The position numbers and the translations under genes are program-made. Source: Aequoribacter fuscus (lineage in GTDB: Bacteria > Pseudomonadota > Gammaproteobacteria > Pseudomonadales > Halieaceae). From it: a stretch of 64,000 nucleotides of DNA. The stretch is taken from the NCBI RefSeq assembly GCF_009910365.1, contig NZ_CP036423.1, positions 620,001 to 684,000 on the forward strand. Reading direction: 5' to 3'. The notes under the pieces were generated by a model. It did no database searches. It had not been told where the DNA came from and saw nothing but the letters and a program-made list of their open reading frames with translations. Shown one piece after another: positions 12,914-21,557 of this stretch; position 1 is the stretch's first letter, and each line of letters begins with the position of its first letter.

Positions 12914-14259
12914 GCAAACGCTATTTTGGAACGGATGGAATTCGCGGTGAAGTAGGTGTAGCACCGATTACCCCTGATTTTATGCTTAAGCTCGGTTGGG
13001 CTGCGGGCAAAGTCTTTGCGGCGAAAGCGGGCAAACAGCGGCCTCTCGTGGTGATTGGCAAAGACACAAGAGTGTCTGGCTATATGTTCGAATCGGCTTT
13101 AGAGGCGGGTTTGGTGGCAGCGGGCGTCGATGTTCGTTTGCTTGGCCCAATGCCAACCCCGGCGGTTTCAGTAATGACCCAAACACTGAATGCGACAGCT
13201 GGCATCGTGATTAGCGCATCGCACAATCCCTTTCAGGACAACGGCATCAAATTCTTTGGCCATGACGGGGGGAAGTTGGGTGATGAGCTCGAGTTTGAAA
13301 TCGAGGCCATGATCGATCGTCCGCTAGAGACTTCGGGTTCGAGTGCCTTGGGCAAAGTTGTGCGCATTAACGATGCTGGCGGCCGTTACATTGAATATTG
13401 CAAATCGACCGTGCCCAGAGGTTTTAGCCTAGCGGGTTTAAATCTGGTGGTGGATTGCGCAAACGGTGCGACTTATCACGTAGCGCCAGCGGTTTTTCAA
13501 GAACTGGGCGCCAACGTGACAAAAATTGGTACCGAGCCCAATGGCTTTAACATTAATGCCGGTGTTGGCTCGACCGATATGAGTGCTTTGGCTGCGCAGG
13601 TTCGACAAACCCAAGCGGATTTGGGTATCGCTTTCGATGGCGACGGTGACCGAGTGCTCTTTGTTGACCATCAGGGCGCAGAAATTGAGGGTGACCAGTT
13701 GCTGTACGTTATGGCGAAATCACGTCAGCAGCGTGGCTGTAACGATCAAGGCGTCGTGGGTACATTGATGTCGAATCTTGGGTTGGAAGTCGGCCTTAAA
13801 GCCCTTGGCCTCGGATTTTTCCGGGCAAAAGTCGGTGATCGCTACGTGAAAGAGGCTATGTTAGCACGTGGCTGGGTGCTGGGCGGCGAATCGTCAGGGC
13901 ATTTAATCTGCACCGATGTGTCGAATACAGGGGACGGTATTGTTTCTGCTTTGCAGGTTTTGCGCGCAGTGGTCGAGAGCGGTGACAGTCTTGGTGCGTT
14001 GTGCTCTGAAATGGATATGATGCCGCAAACGATGATTAACGTGCGTATGTCAGAGCGCGTTGATATTACTGCTAATCCGCAAGTGCAGGCTGCGGTTGCC
14101 GAAGTGGAGTCGGCGTTAGGCGACTCGGGTAGGGTATTACTGCGGCTGTCGGGCACCGAGCCGTTAGTGCGTGTCATGGTCGAGGGCAGCAATGCCAGCA
14201 CCGTAAACGAGTTATGTGCGAGTTTAGCGACAAAAGTTGAGCAGGCGCTCGCAGATTGA
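12910..14259 (+). CDS. glmM: Phosphoglucosamine mutase
   Basis: 449 residues. Converts glucosamine-6-P to glucosamine-1-P for UDP-GlcNAc and cell-wall synthesis. The phosphoserine loop is [17 protein letters not shown] near residue 100, the metal-binding loop is DGDGDR near residue 245, the sugar loop GGESSGH near 330, and the phosphate loop [15 protein letters not shown] near 418. ATGA overlap with folP keeps the conserved ftsH-folP-glmM operon. Confidence 0.97.
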   Translation: MSKRYFGTDGIRGEVGVAPITPDFMLKLGWAAGKVFAAKAGKQRPLVVIGKDTRVSGYMFESALEAGLVAAGVDVRLLGPMPTPAVSVMTQTLNATAGIVISASHNPFQDNGIKFFGHDGGKLGDELEFEIEAMIDRPLETSGSSALGKVVRINDAGGRYIEYCKSTVPRGFSLAGLNLVVDCANGATYHVAPAVFQELGANVTKIGTEPNGFNINAGVGSTDMSALAAQVRQTQADLGIAFDGDGDRVLFVDHQGAEIEGDQLLYVMAKSRQQRGCNDQGVVGTLMSNLGLEVGLKALGLGFFRAKVGDRYVKEAMLARGWVLGGESSGHLICTDVSNTGDGIVSALQVLRAVVESGDSLGALCSEMDMMPQTMINVRMSERVDITANPQVQAAVAEVESALGDSGRVLLRLSGTEPLVRVMVEGSNASTVNELCASLATKVEQALAD

Positions 14260-14313
14260 CTTGTAACGAATCCATGCTTTCGATAGACTTGCGCGCGCTT
14301 TAGAGGTGATGCT

Positions 14314-15057
14314 ATGCCAAACGCCTTAGTCGTCGGCAATTGGAAAATGTGGGGATCACGAGAGCAGGCCAAGACGCTTGCATCGAGTGTTGCTGGATCC
14401 AGCCAATCCGGCGTAGATTGGGGCGTTTGTCCACCGTTTCCCTACCTGCAGGTTGCTATTGATCAACTCGGTTGCGATCGGGTCGGTGCGCAAACGGTCA
14501 GTGCCGATCAGTCCGTGCCGCATACTGGCGATGTCAGCGCTGAAATGTTGGCTGACCTTGGCGTGCGATGGGTGATTGTTGGTCACTCCGAGCGGCGGGC
14601 AGAGCGGCACGAAACAAACGAGCTTGTGCGAGCGCAGGTTGAACGAGCCCTGAGTCAAGGCTTAGTGCCGATTGTGTGCGTGGGAGAAACCCTAGAGCAA
14701 CGCAATGCCGGGCAGGCCGAGTCGGTTGTCGTAGAGCAACTTGATGCGGCTTTGCAGGGCTTGGTGCCTACGACTGACTTAGTCGTAGCCTACGAGCCGG
14801 TTTGGGCGATTGGAACGGGCGTTGTGGCAACACCTGAGCAGGCACAGGCGATGCATGCCGTTGTGCGGCAGCGAGTAAAAGATTTGGGTTTGAGCGACCG
14901 AACGCCTTTACTGTATGGGGGCAGCGTCAAACCGGATAACGCCGAAGGCTTGTTTGCCTTGGCAGATGTCGATGGCGCCCTAGTGGGTGGAGCATCGTTA
15001 GACGCGCAAGCGTTTTTAGCAATTATTGATGCCGCGGCGGCGGCAAAGGCCGAATAG
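14314..15057 (+). CDS. tpiA: Triosephosphate isomerase
   Basis: 247 residues. Catalytic residues are all visible: K in GNWKMWG (residue about 11), H in IVGHSERR (about 94), E in AYEPVWAIGTG (about 165), and the phosphate loop YGGSV near 207. Interconverts glyceraldehyde-3-P and DHAP. Sits between glmM and secG as in Pseudomonas. Confidence 0.97.
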   Translation: MPNALVVGNWKMWGSREQAKTLASSVAGSSQSGVDWGVCPPFPYLQVAIDQLGCDRVGAQTVSADQSVPHTGDVSAEMLADLGVRWVIVGHSERRAERHETNELVRAQVERALSQGLVPIVCVGETLEQRNAGQAESVVVEQLDAALQGLVPTTDLVVAYEPVWAIGTGVVATPEQAQAMHAVVRQRVKDLGLSDRTPLLYGGSVKPDNAEGLFALADVDGALVGGASLDAQAFLAIIDAAAAAKAE

Positions 15058-15067
15058 GCAAGAGAAT

Positions 15068-15442
15068 ATGGAACAGATTATTTTAGTAGTGCATTTGTTG
15101 GTGGCCTTGGCGATCATTGGTTTAATTATGATCCAGCAGGGTAAAGGCGCCGACATGGGTGCGTCGTTTGGTGCAGGTGCGTCGCAAACCTTGTTGGGTA
15201 GCGCTGGTAGCGGAAATGCCTTAACTAAGGCGACTTCTTGGTTGGTGGCGGCGTTTTTCGCAACCAGCTTTGCCCTAGCGGTTGTAGCTAACGAGAAGAC
15301 AGCACCGGTAGAAGATTTGGGTATTGAAATTCCAGTAGAGGTTGAGGCGCCAGCGAGTGACTTGCCCGTTGTGGATGACGAGCCCGAGGCAATGAGCCCA
15401 ACGAGCGACTTGCCTATAGTTCCTGATTCAGGGGACAATTAA
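15068..15442 (+). CDS. secG: Preprotein translocase subunit SecG
   Basis: 124 residues from the ATG at 15068 (MEQIILVVHLLVALAIIGLI); a longer reading from 15026 would overlap tpiA and add a basic stretch unlike SecG. Two transmembrane helices (about 3-22 and 55-73) flank the conserved cytoplasmic loop MIQQGKGADMGASFGAG. The C-terminal tail after residue 78 is acidic and Pro-rich with two SDLP(V/I)V repeats. SecG assists SecYEG during SecA-driven export. tRNA-Leu follows 11 bp downstream, the classical secG-leuU order. Confidence 0.95.
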   Translation: MEQIILVVHLLVALAIIGLIMIQQGKGADMGASFGAGASQTLLGSAGSGNALTKATSWLVAAFFATSFALAVVANEKTAPVEDLGIEIPVEVEAPASDLPVVDDEPEAMSPTSDLPIVPDSGDN

Positions 15443-15453
15443 AGAGCAACAAA

Positions 15454-15539
15454 GCCGAAGTGGTGGAATTGGTAGACACGCCATCTTGAGGGGGTGGTGA
15501 GCATAGCTCGTGCGGGTTCAAGTCCCGCCTTCGGCACCA
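15454..15539 (+). tRNA. tRNA-Leu (GAG)
   Basis: 86 nt with encoded CCA (15537-15539). Acceptor GCCGAAG/CTTCGGC, anticodon stem CCATC/GGTGG, anticodon GAG at 15488-15490, the long variable arm of class II tRNAs, and T-arm GCGGG-TTCAAGT-CCCGC. It follows secG by 11 bp, so it is probably processed from the secG transcript. Confidence 0.97.
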
Positions 15540-15707
15540 ACCATTTGACAGCCGTGACCTTAGGGTTGCGGCTTTTGTTTTTCAGTAGCGCTGTTCTAGA
15601 CGCGGGACTACCCCGGCCTTCGCTGGTTCCTCGCGCGCGGTATCGCGCTCGGGCTCAGGCGTGATTCGCTGAGCGAATCACCCCGCAATCGGCACCAACC
15701 ATTCGAC
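15531..15707 (+). repeat. Direct repeat of the tRNA-Leu 3' end
   Basis: The last 9 nt of tRNA-Leu plus 10 nt of flank (15531-15549, TCGGCACCAACCATTTGAC) recur 158 bp downstream at 15689-15707 with one mismatch; the similarity reaches back into CCCGC of the T-arm (15682-15686). It has the form of a duplicated or att-like tRNA 3' tail, but no integrase gene is in the window. Confidence 0.75.
15601..15669 (+). repeat. 69-bp direct repeat, copy 1, with palindromic hairpins
   Basis: Nearly identical (three mismatches) to 15757-15825, offset 156 bp. Inside is a GCGCG-GTAT-CGCGC hairpin. Immediately at its end lies a perfect palindrome, GTGATTCGCT-G-AGCGAATCAC (15661-15681), and GCGGG at 15602-15606 can pair with CCCGC at 15682-15686 to close the whole unit. 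It looks like a short structured, REP-like element. No coding potential was recognised. Confidence 0.75.
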
Positions 15708-15756
15708 TAAAGTGATTTAGTCATCGCAAGTAGCTATTTAGTATCTTCGTTTTAGA

Positions 15757-15825
15757 TGCGGGACTACCCCGGCCTTCGCTGTTTCCTCGCGCGCGGTATC
15801 GCGCTCGGGCTTAGGCGTGATTCGC
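15757..15825 (+). repeat. 69-bp direct repeat, copy 2, truncated before the palindrome
   Basis: Second copy of 15601-15669. It stops after GTGATTCGC, so the right arm of the 21-bp palindrome is missing, and AT-rich sequence follows up to the GH3 stop at 15878. The whole 15540-15877 gap (338 bp) is accounted for by these repeats; no gene is seen in it. Confidence 0.75.
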
Positions 15826-15877
15826 AAAATTAAAACCAAGTTCGGTTTCAATACATCTCTGCGGCGAGGCCAAACGC

Positions 15878-18013
15878 TTAGTAGCTTAAACCATGCCCAA
15901 AACCATACAGCGTATCTTCTGGTGCATAACCCGGTGCGTCGGGCGCTTGGTGCAAAATGGCCTCGGCGCTGTTGGCCAATGCAAAAGGCAGTCTCCCGCT
16001 GGGGTTAAAGCGGCCTGTAACCACATCGAGCAGTGCGTTGTCGTCCGAACCAAACAAGGCGATGTGTGCACCTACCTTGGCGAAGCCGCTGGCGTCATCC
16101 ATGACGTAGGGTTGGCGGAAATACACTGCGAGTATGGTCTTGTCAGCACCAACACTCGCAATGGTGTTGTTAATTTGCTCCAAGCTAGGGGTTACCACCC
16201 ATGATTTGGTGTTCGCCATTTGGCTAAAGGCCAAAAAGTCGAGCTCGTCTGGCGCCGCACCACCGAAAATAGTTGCTGGTTCAAGGCCTGGTACCGGTAG
16301 CGGCTCCATGGGCATGTGGCTCAGGTCTGTTACGGGGTTAGTGACTGTCACTCGGATTAGAGCATAGTCGGCATTAGCGATAGCTTCGGGATTGGTTTCA
16401 CCGCTCTCAATCACGACACCCTCTCTTGACTCTATGCGCGTATCGACACCAAGGGTGAACAGACGCACTGGCTTGCCTGTTACTTTGATGGGCAAGAGGT
16501 CATTTTCATTCTTCAACAGCACGATCGCCTTGCGTTGGGCAAGATCCGCTTTGGCTTGGAATTCTGGATTGCCCACTAGCTCGGTCGCAGCGTAGGGATC
16601 GACATAGGGGTTTTCGAATAATCCCAATTCAAACTGCTCCTTGAGCAAGCGCGCGACAGACAGATCAAGTCGCTCTTCGCTGATTAACCCGCTCTCGACC
16701 AAAGACAGTATTTGACTGTGGTCATCAAAGCCCGACAGTACGTCGGTGCCAGAGTGGATTGCGAGGCTCAGTAACTCTTCGATCGATTTGTCCTCAAGTC
16801 CCCAGGCTCGGTTTGCGCTGACGGGGCCAATAATACCGGTGTCCGAATTCACGTAGCCTTTGAACCCGAGTTTTTCTCTTAACAACCCGGTTACGATACC
16901 TTTTGAGAACGCCATGCCAACGTCATTGGGTTGATAATCTTGTCCCACGGGTATGCCGTAGTAGGCCATAATTGATGAGGTTCCCGCGTCGATAGCGGCA
17001 ACGAAGGGCTTGAGATGTGCATCAAATTGACCGGCCGGGTAGCTTTGATTGCGACCAAAATGATAATGGGGGTCTCCGCCTCCAGCTTGCGGACCACCGC
17101 CCGGGAAATGTTTGATGGTAAGTGCCACGCTTTCCTTGCTGAGTTGTTCGCCCTGAAGCGTCGTGACCAAGGTGGTGATAATGTCGGCGGCAAGATCAGC
17201 ATCCTCAGTAAAGGTTTCGTGTACTCGATACCATCGGGGTTCGGTCGATAAGTCCGCCATATAACCGTACATGCCGCGTAAGCCGATCGCGATCCATTCC
17301 TGGCGCATAATATCAGCGAATTCCCGTATCAAGTCTTGGTCGCGTGTAGCCGCCAAGCCGGCTTCTTTAGGCCAGGTCGAGAACGAACCCGCCGATAAGT
17401 TAATGCCAGGTCGTGAATCTTGTTCATAATGATTGCGTGCGTTGGACTTGAACAAGGCAGGAATACCCAGGCGGGTGGATTCGGCCAAGGCTTGAATAGC
17501 ATTGGTGTAATTCGCTGCTTCGAATGGCGTGATTTGGGCGCCACTTCGGCCTGAGGGTGCGGAGCGGTCTGGGTTGGGCACGACGGGATTGCGAAAGATA
17601 AAACGTGTCATATACTCCTGCTTGACAAATTTTTCGGCCTTGTCGGGCAGCAAGCCTTCCGATTCTGCGTTTAGCGTTTGAATCAACATCATGCCCGCTT
17701 TCTCATTGATCGTCATGCGAGCTACTAGATCGCTCACGCGCTCGCTGGTTGGCAGGCGCCAGTCTTCGTAGGGGTCTAGGCTTGAGTTATCGTTCAGGTC
17801 TTTGAAGGTATAGCCGTCGATTTCTAGGTATTGCTTGGCCACTTTGACGAGCTGGGGTTGAGTATCGGCGGCCGGTTCGCTGGATGCAGATTGGTCTGCT
17901 ACGTCAGCGCATCCCGTGAGTAACAAAGCCATTGCGCATACTAAGAGGCGACTCGCTCCCGCTTTACCACTTTGGTTGTCATCTCGAATCGGTTTGTTTG
18001 TTACCCTGTTCAT
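15878..18013 (-). CDS. Glycoside hydrolase family 3 lipoprotein (beta-glucosidase-like)
   Basis: 711 residues. A lipoprotein signal (LLVCAMALLLTGC) follows an N-terminal stretch of about 20 residues, so the protein is probably membrane-anchored in the periplasm or at the outer membrane. The GH3 TIM-barrel shows the KHFPGGG...GDPHYHFG substrate-binding signature and the nucleophile Asp in GYVNSDTG; the alpha/beta sandwich follows (AIVLLKNENDLLPI). It ends exactly at the YGFGHGLSY motif, with no C-terminal fibronectin-III domain. Family members remove terminal glucose or other sugars from oligosaccharides; exact substrate is open. Confidence 0.9.
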   Translation of the reverse strand: MNRVTNKPIRDDNQSGKAGASRLLVCAMALLLTGCADVADQSASSEPAADTQPQLVKVAKQYLEIDGYTFKDLNDNSSLDPYEDWRLPTSERVSDLVARMTINEKAGMMLIQTLNAESEGLLPDKAEKFVKQEYMTRFIFRNPVVPNPDRSAPSGRSGAQITPFEAANYTNAIQALAESTRLGIPALFKSNARNHYEQDSRPGINLSAGSFSTWPKEAGLAATRDQDLIREFADIMRQEWIAIGLRGMYGYMADLSTEPRWYRVHETFTEDADLAADIITTLVTTLQGEQLSKESVALTIKHFPGGGPQAGGGDPHYHFGRNQSYPAGQFDAHLKPFVAAIDAGTSSIMAYYGIPVGQDYQPNDVGMAFSKGIVTGLLREKLGFKGYVNSDTGIIGPVSANRAWGLEDKSIEELLSLAIHSGTDVLSGFDDHSQILSLVESGLISEERLDLSVARLLKEQFELGLFENPYVDPYAATELVGNPEFQAKADLAQRKAIVLLKNENDLLPIKVTGKPVRLFTLGVDTRIESREGVVIESGETNPEAIANADYALIRVTVTNPVTDLSHMPMEPLPVPGLEPATIFGGAAPDELDFLAFSQMANTKSWVVTPSLEQINNTIASVGADKTILAVYFRQPYVMDDASGFAKVGAHIALFGSDDNALLDVVTGRFNPSGRLPFALANSAEAILHQAPDAPGYAPEDTLYGFGHGLSY

Positions 18014-18281
18014 GCCTTTGCTCCCGCCGAAAGTTTAATGCCTGCCAATTTGGTCAGGCCACTTGGCCAAAATAGAGCTTTTTGGTGTAAAAAGCAAGTT
18101 TAGTCGCCTATCAGCAGACTAAACTCGGCCTTTTGACCGCGAATGCAAGTCTATGTTCAGCCGATTAGCTGCAGCGCCTGAGTATCCTAATCTGATCCAT
18201 ATGGGTTATTCCGTACGCTGCTATGTCAGTTAAGCTTGGTGTTTGAGGTGACGATAAAATCACACAATAACGAGACAAAAT
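18014..18281. promoter_or_regulatory. Divergent intergenic region with a 9-bp inverted repeat
   Basis: Between the GH3 gene (minus) and the NTF2-like gene (plus). AGTTTAGTC (18097-18105) and GACTAAACT (18117-18125) form a perfect inverted repeat with 11-nt spacing, a size suited to a dimeric repressor operator. No confident -35/-10 pair was found. Confidence 0.35.
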
Positions 18282-18692
18282 ATGAGTACGAGACGAATTG
18301 AAGAACTTTTGGCCCTACGCTACGCCAGTATCTGCGATAAGAGAAACTTTTCAGATGTTAAAGACATCGTCACCGAGGACTTTAAGCAAACCGGTCCCGA
18401 ATGGCATTGCGACGGCGCAGCCGCTTTTGAAGCGCAATTGGGTTACTTAAAAGACAACTTCTCGGCAACCATGCACATGGTGGGTAACCAGTTGGGCGAG
18501 TGGCAGGGCGAGGTTTACCGGGGTGAGACCTACAGCATTGCGAACCACTTGTACGAAAAAGATGGCGTTGCGCGCAAGTTGGATATGGCCATTCGATATG
18601 ATGAGGAGATTTGCCAAGAGAATGGGGTGTACAAGTATGCTCGTCGGGATGTCCACGTGATTTGGGTATCTGACACTGCCTTGTACTCGTGA
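18282..18692 (+). CDS. SnoaL/NTF2-like small protein
   Basis: 136 residues with an alpha+beta cone layout: N-terminal helices (RRIEELLALRYASICDKR), DFKQTGPEWHCDGAAAFEAQL, and late strands ending in YARRDVHVIWV. The pattern fits the NTF2-like/SnoaL group (polyketide cyclases, dehydratases, steroid isomerases) often encoded beside oxidoreductases. It starts the NTF2-SDR pair on the plus strand, 33 bp ahead of the SDR. Catalytic role is not certain. Confidence 0.7.
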   Translation: MSTRRIEELLALRYASICDKRNFSDVKDIVTEDFKQTGPEWHCDGAAAFEAQLGYLKDNFSATMHMVGNQLGEWQGEVYRGETYSIANHLYEKDGVARKLDMAIRYDEEICQENGVYKYARRDVHVIWVSDTALYS

Positions 18693-18725
18693 GGGGAATT
18701 GTCCCCGGCTTAAGGGGAATTTTGT

Positions 18726-19550
18726 ATGAGTAGAAAAGTGGCGTTCATCACAGGTGCAAGCCGTGGCATTGGAGCAGAAACGGCCGTTCAATTAGCGAAG
18801 GCTGGCTATGATATCGCTATTACTGCACGCACGCTGAAAGAAGGTAGTGAGCAAACCTACGGCGCGGTTACCACGTCGCTGTCGGGCAGTTTAGAAGTGA
18901 CAGCCGCGCGTGTCGAGGAGGCGGGTGGCAGGGCCTTGTGCTTAACCTCCGATATTCTTAAGCCCCGGACTGTTTTGGCCGCCATTGATGAAGCGGTTGC
19001 AACCTTAGGTCCTATTGATTTGTTGTTTAACAATGCGTGTTACCAGGGGCCTGGCAACCTCTCGCGTTTTTTAGAGGTCGAAGTCGAGCAGGTGGAGGCA
19101 ATTTTTACCGGTAACGTCACGACGCCGACCATGGCGGTTCAAAAAGTGTTACCGAGTATGATTGAGCGCGGTAGCGGCGTGATTATTAACATGGTGTCTG
19201 GCTCGGCAGTAAATAATCCACCTGTCCCCGTCGATCAGGGAGGGTGGAGCTTTGCCTATCCAGCTTCGAAGGCGGCATTAATTCGCATGGTGCCCGCGTT
19301 ACGCATAGAGCATACAGAGCCAGGTCTGCGTTTTTTTAACGTGGAGCCAGGGTTTGTCTACACCCAAGTCATGAAGGCCAATCACTTTGGCGAAGAGGCT
19401 GCGGCTCGATTCGGACCTACCGATCCCGCCGATGTGGCAGAGGTGATTCGCTGGCTGGCAACGACTGAAGAGGCAATGGCTTATCATGATAAGACCATTA
19501 TCTTTGCCCCGCAGCTGTCTAAAACAGTGAGTGAATCGCCTCATGGTTAG
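18726..19550 (+). CDS. Short-chain dehydrogenase/reductase (SDR)
   Basis: 274 residues with TGASRGIG at 10-17, the NNA motif (LLFNNACYQG), and the S..YxxxK triad in INMVSGS...YPASKAAL. An active-site loop insert (NNPPVPVDQGGWS) separates S and Y more than usual. Residue R after the second strand (ITARTL) favours NADP(H). Together with the NTF2-like protein it resembles catabolic pairs for terpenoid, steroid or aromatic compounds; that is inference from family context only. Confidence 0.88.
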   Translation: MSRKVAFITGASRGIGAETAVQLAKAGYDIAITARTLKEGSEQTYGAVTTSLSGSLEVTAARVEEAGGRALCLTSDILKPRTVLAAIDEAVATLGPIDLLFNNACYQGPGNLSRFLEVEVEQVEAIFTGNVTTPTMAVQKVLPSMIERGSGVIINMVSGSAVNNPPVPVDQGGWSFAYPASKAALIRMVPALRIEHTEPGLRFFNVEPGFVYTQVMKANHFGEEAAARFGPTDPADVAEVIRWLATTEEAMAYHDKTIIFAPQLSKTVSESPHG

Positions 19551-19765
19551 GCGCTTTGGGTATCCAATTGACCGCCCTGCGGTAGGAACTTTGTCATCTA
19601 TGATTATTAAACGGCCTCATACTTAAATAGAATAAATACGAGGTTTAAGCACTATTTGATGTAGGAACCAATATATGCCCTGTCATTCGCGATAAAAATC
19701 GCTTTGCTTGTCTTATTGTCTAGCATTAAAGTGCTGTATTCATCGGTGATAATAAGGAAAAAGTT
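19551..19765 (+). promoter_or_regulatory. Intergenic region upstream of the serine hydrolase
   Basis: 215 bp, AT-rich in its right half. A small hairpin GCGAT-AAAA-ATCGC (19689-19702) followed by TTTGCTT could be a weak terminator for the SDR gene. The ribosome-binding site AAGGAAAAAG lies just before the ATG at 19766. No promoter could be assigned with confidence. Confidence 0.3.
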
Positions 19766-20935
19766 ATGCGTATTTCTGACCGTCTTGTACCCTCCGCGTT
19801 TGCGATTTTGGCGACGGTTAATCTGGCATTCGCTTCATCATTTGGTGCTGCTCAAGCTCCAGAAGCCGATACCACCAACGTACTATTTTTACCGCAGGAC
19901 GTTCGAGAAAAAGTGTTCGGTAATATTCGAGGTGCTTTTCCAAATCGTACGGTATCGACCGGTAACTCCGTAAAAGTCCTTAACAAGGCTTATCAAGATT
20001 TTGCTGAATTACGCTATGAGGTGGACGGCAAACAATATTCGTTACAAGATTTTTACGCGCGCACGGCGACCCGCGGAATTATTGTGGTGCAAGGCGATGA
20101 CATTAAGTTAGAGCACTATTCACCCGGCCATACCGAAGAAACCCGCTGGGTCTCGTTTTCGGTGACTAAGTCCCTGACCTCTATGCTGATTGGCGCAGCG
20201 GTCAAAGACGGTTATATCGAAAGTGTTGATGAAAAAGTTGCCGACTACTTGCCGCGCCTGAAAGGCACATCTTATGAGGATGTTCGCATTAAGGATGTAC
20301 TGCACATGGCCTCAGGTGTTGCTTGGAATGAAGATTATGCGGACCCCAAGTCAGACGTGGCCTTGGCCGGTGCACTGAATGGCATCGATCTGGTGCAGTA
20401 CCTAGCTAACTTGCCTAAAGTCGCCGAGCCCGGCACAACCTTTAATTACAATACGGGCGAGACAAATCTCGCGGGCGAATTGCTAAGATCGGCCATCGGC
20501 AACAATGCTTCTGAGTATTTAGAGCATAAAATCTGGAAGCCTTACGGTATGGAGCATGACGCCTACTGGCTGTTGTCCAGCGAGGGCGGTGTTGAAACAG
20601 GGGGCTGCTGCTTGAATGCAACCCTTCGAGACTATGCCCGCATAGGTATGTTCGCTAAAGACCAGGGTGTTTTGCCCGATGGTACTGGTGTACTGCCCGA
20701 GGGCTGGATGAAAGAGTCGACGAGTCCTTCCGAAGGCTTTGATGGTTACGGCTACCTGTGGTGGTTGTTCGACGATGGCTCGTATTCAGCGCGCGGTATT
20801 TTTCAGCAGTGGATTTATATCGACCCCAAGCGTGATCTCGTCATTGCTACGCACACTAATGCGGCGCAAGCGGTAGAGGACGAAGACCACAAGCACGTGG
20901 CGGCGGTCATTCAGGCCTTGCGCCATGCGCTTTAA
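19766..20935 (+). CDS. Exported serine hydrolase of the beta-lactamase/class C family
   Basis: 389 residues with a signal peptide (about residues 1-31, ending FGAAQA). The penicillin-binding fold is shown by the SxxK motif S132-V-T-K135 and a YNTGE motif (Tyr-Asn) about 100 residues later; the C-terminus has WWLFDDGSY and ARGIFQQWIYI in the place of the KTG strand. Members hydrolyse esters, amides such as 6-aminohexanoate dimer, or D-amino-acid peptides. Periplasmic. Its stop is 7 bp from the convergent DUF411 gene. Substrate unknown. Confidence 0.88.
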   Translation: MRISDRLVPSAFAILATVNLAFASSFGAAQAPEADTTNVLFLPQDVREKVFGNIRGAFPNRTVSTGNSVKVLNKAYQDFAELRYEVDGKQYSLQDFYARTATRGIIVVQGDDIKLEHYSPGHTEETRWVSFSVTKSLTSMLIGAAVKDGYIESVDEKVADYLPRLKGTSYEDVRIKDVLHMASGVAWNEDYADPKSDVALAGALNGIDLVQYLANLPKVAEPGTTFNYNTGETNLAGELLRSAIGNNASEYLEHKIWKPYGMEHDAYWLLSSEGGVETGGCCLNATLRDYARIGMFAKDQGVLPDGTGVLPEGWMKESTSPSEGFDGYGYLWWLFDDGSYSARGIFQQWIYIDPKRDLVIATHTNAAQAVEDEDHKHVAAVIQALRHAL

Positions 20936-20941
20936 AAGCCG

Positions 20942-21442
20942 CTAGTACTGCTCGCTCGGAGAATTGATGGTGGCGTAAATTTTCGCGCTGCCATCTTCCA
21001 TCAATAACATGACCTGGTAGGGGTCAAACCGGTCACCCACTTCCATGCCTGGGCTGCCGACGGGCATCCTTGGAACACTAAGTCCGATGCTACCCGCCGG
21101 AGGACTGTCCATAAATTGCTTAATCAACTTGGCTGGAACGTGTCCTTCGAAAACGTAGCGATCGTCAATGACGCCCGTATGGCAGGATTGCATTTGCGGC
21201 TGTATACCCATGGCGCCCTTAAATCCACTGAGATCTGAGGGGTGCTGCGCTGTGCTGCTAATACCATTGTTTGCTAGGTGATCCATCCAATGAAGACAGC
21301 AGCCGCAAGTCTCGCTTTTGAAGACGGTCATATCGAGCGATGTGTCGGCACGAGCAGACAGAGTGGCAACACAAAATAGGCTGAGAATGAGATTCCGTAT
21401 CAAGTGCGCATAGAACGGAGGGGTGTTAAGTAAATTCCACAT
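20942..21442 (-). CDS. DUF411 family metal-binding protein
   Basis: 166 residues with an N-terminal export signal (LILSLFCVATLSARA). The DUF411 core follows: FKSETCGCCLHWMDHL, then MQSCHTGVIDDRYVFEGHVPA and the PRMPVGSPGME segment. Conserved Cys, His and Met residues suggest copper or another soft metal, and the family is often found with copper resistance genes. It lies downstream of the TonB receptor on the same strand, with a strong terminator between, so it is expressed separately. Confidence 0.85.
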   Translation of the reverse strand: MWNLLNTPPFYAHLIRNLILSLFCVATLSARADTSLDMTVFKSETCGCCLHWMDHLANNGISSTAQHPSDLSGFKGAMGIQPQMQSCHTGVIDDRYVFEGHVPAKLIKQFMDSPPAGSIGLSVPRMPVGSPGMEVGDRFDPYQVMLLMEDGSAKIYATINSPSEQY

Positions 21443-21516
21443 GGGTAAGCTCCTAAAATATTAGAGAAAGTATAGCAAGCTAATCGGGCTATCGCAGGGA
21501 TGCATCAAAGGCACAA

Positions 21517-21541
21517 AAAAGGCGGGCTAAGCCCGCCTTTT
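21517..21541 (-). terminator. Strong intrinsic terminator after the TonB receptor gene
   Basis: AAAAGGCGGGC (21517-21527) and GCCCGCCTTTT (21531-21541) form a perfect 11-bp stem with loop TAA; on the minus strand it ends in a run of T. It follows the TonB receptor stop by 16 bp. Confidence 0.9.
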
Positions 21542-21557
21542 ATTGATGTTTTAGCGC

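Noticed and set aside
15026-15067. Upstream extension of secG overlapping tpiA
   Set aside because: It adds an Arg-rich stretch before the first transmembrane helix; the ATG at 15068 gives the normal SecG N-terminus.
15601-15825. CRISPR array in the repeats after tRNA-Leu
   Set aside because: Only two 69-bp units separated by 87 bp, no uniform spacers and no cas genes.
15540-15877. Integrated prophage or genomic-island integrase at tRNA-Leu
   Set aside because: The 3'-end duplication is att-like, but the interval is only 158 bp and no integrase is present.
18447-18791. 114-codon minus-strand frame opposite the NTF2-like gene
   Set aside because: Overlaps two better-supported plus-strand genes and shows no family features.
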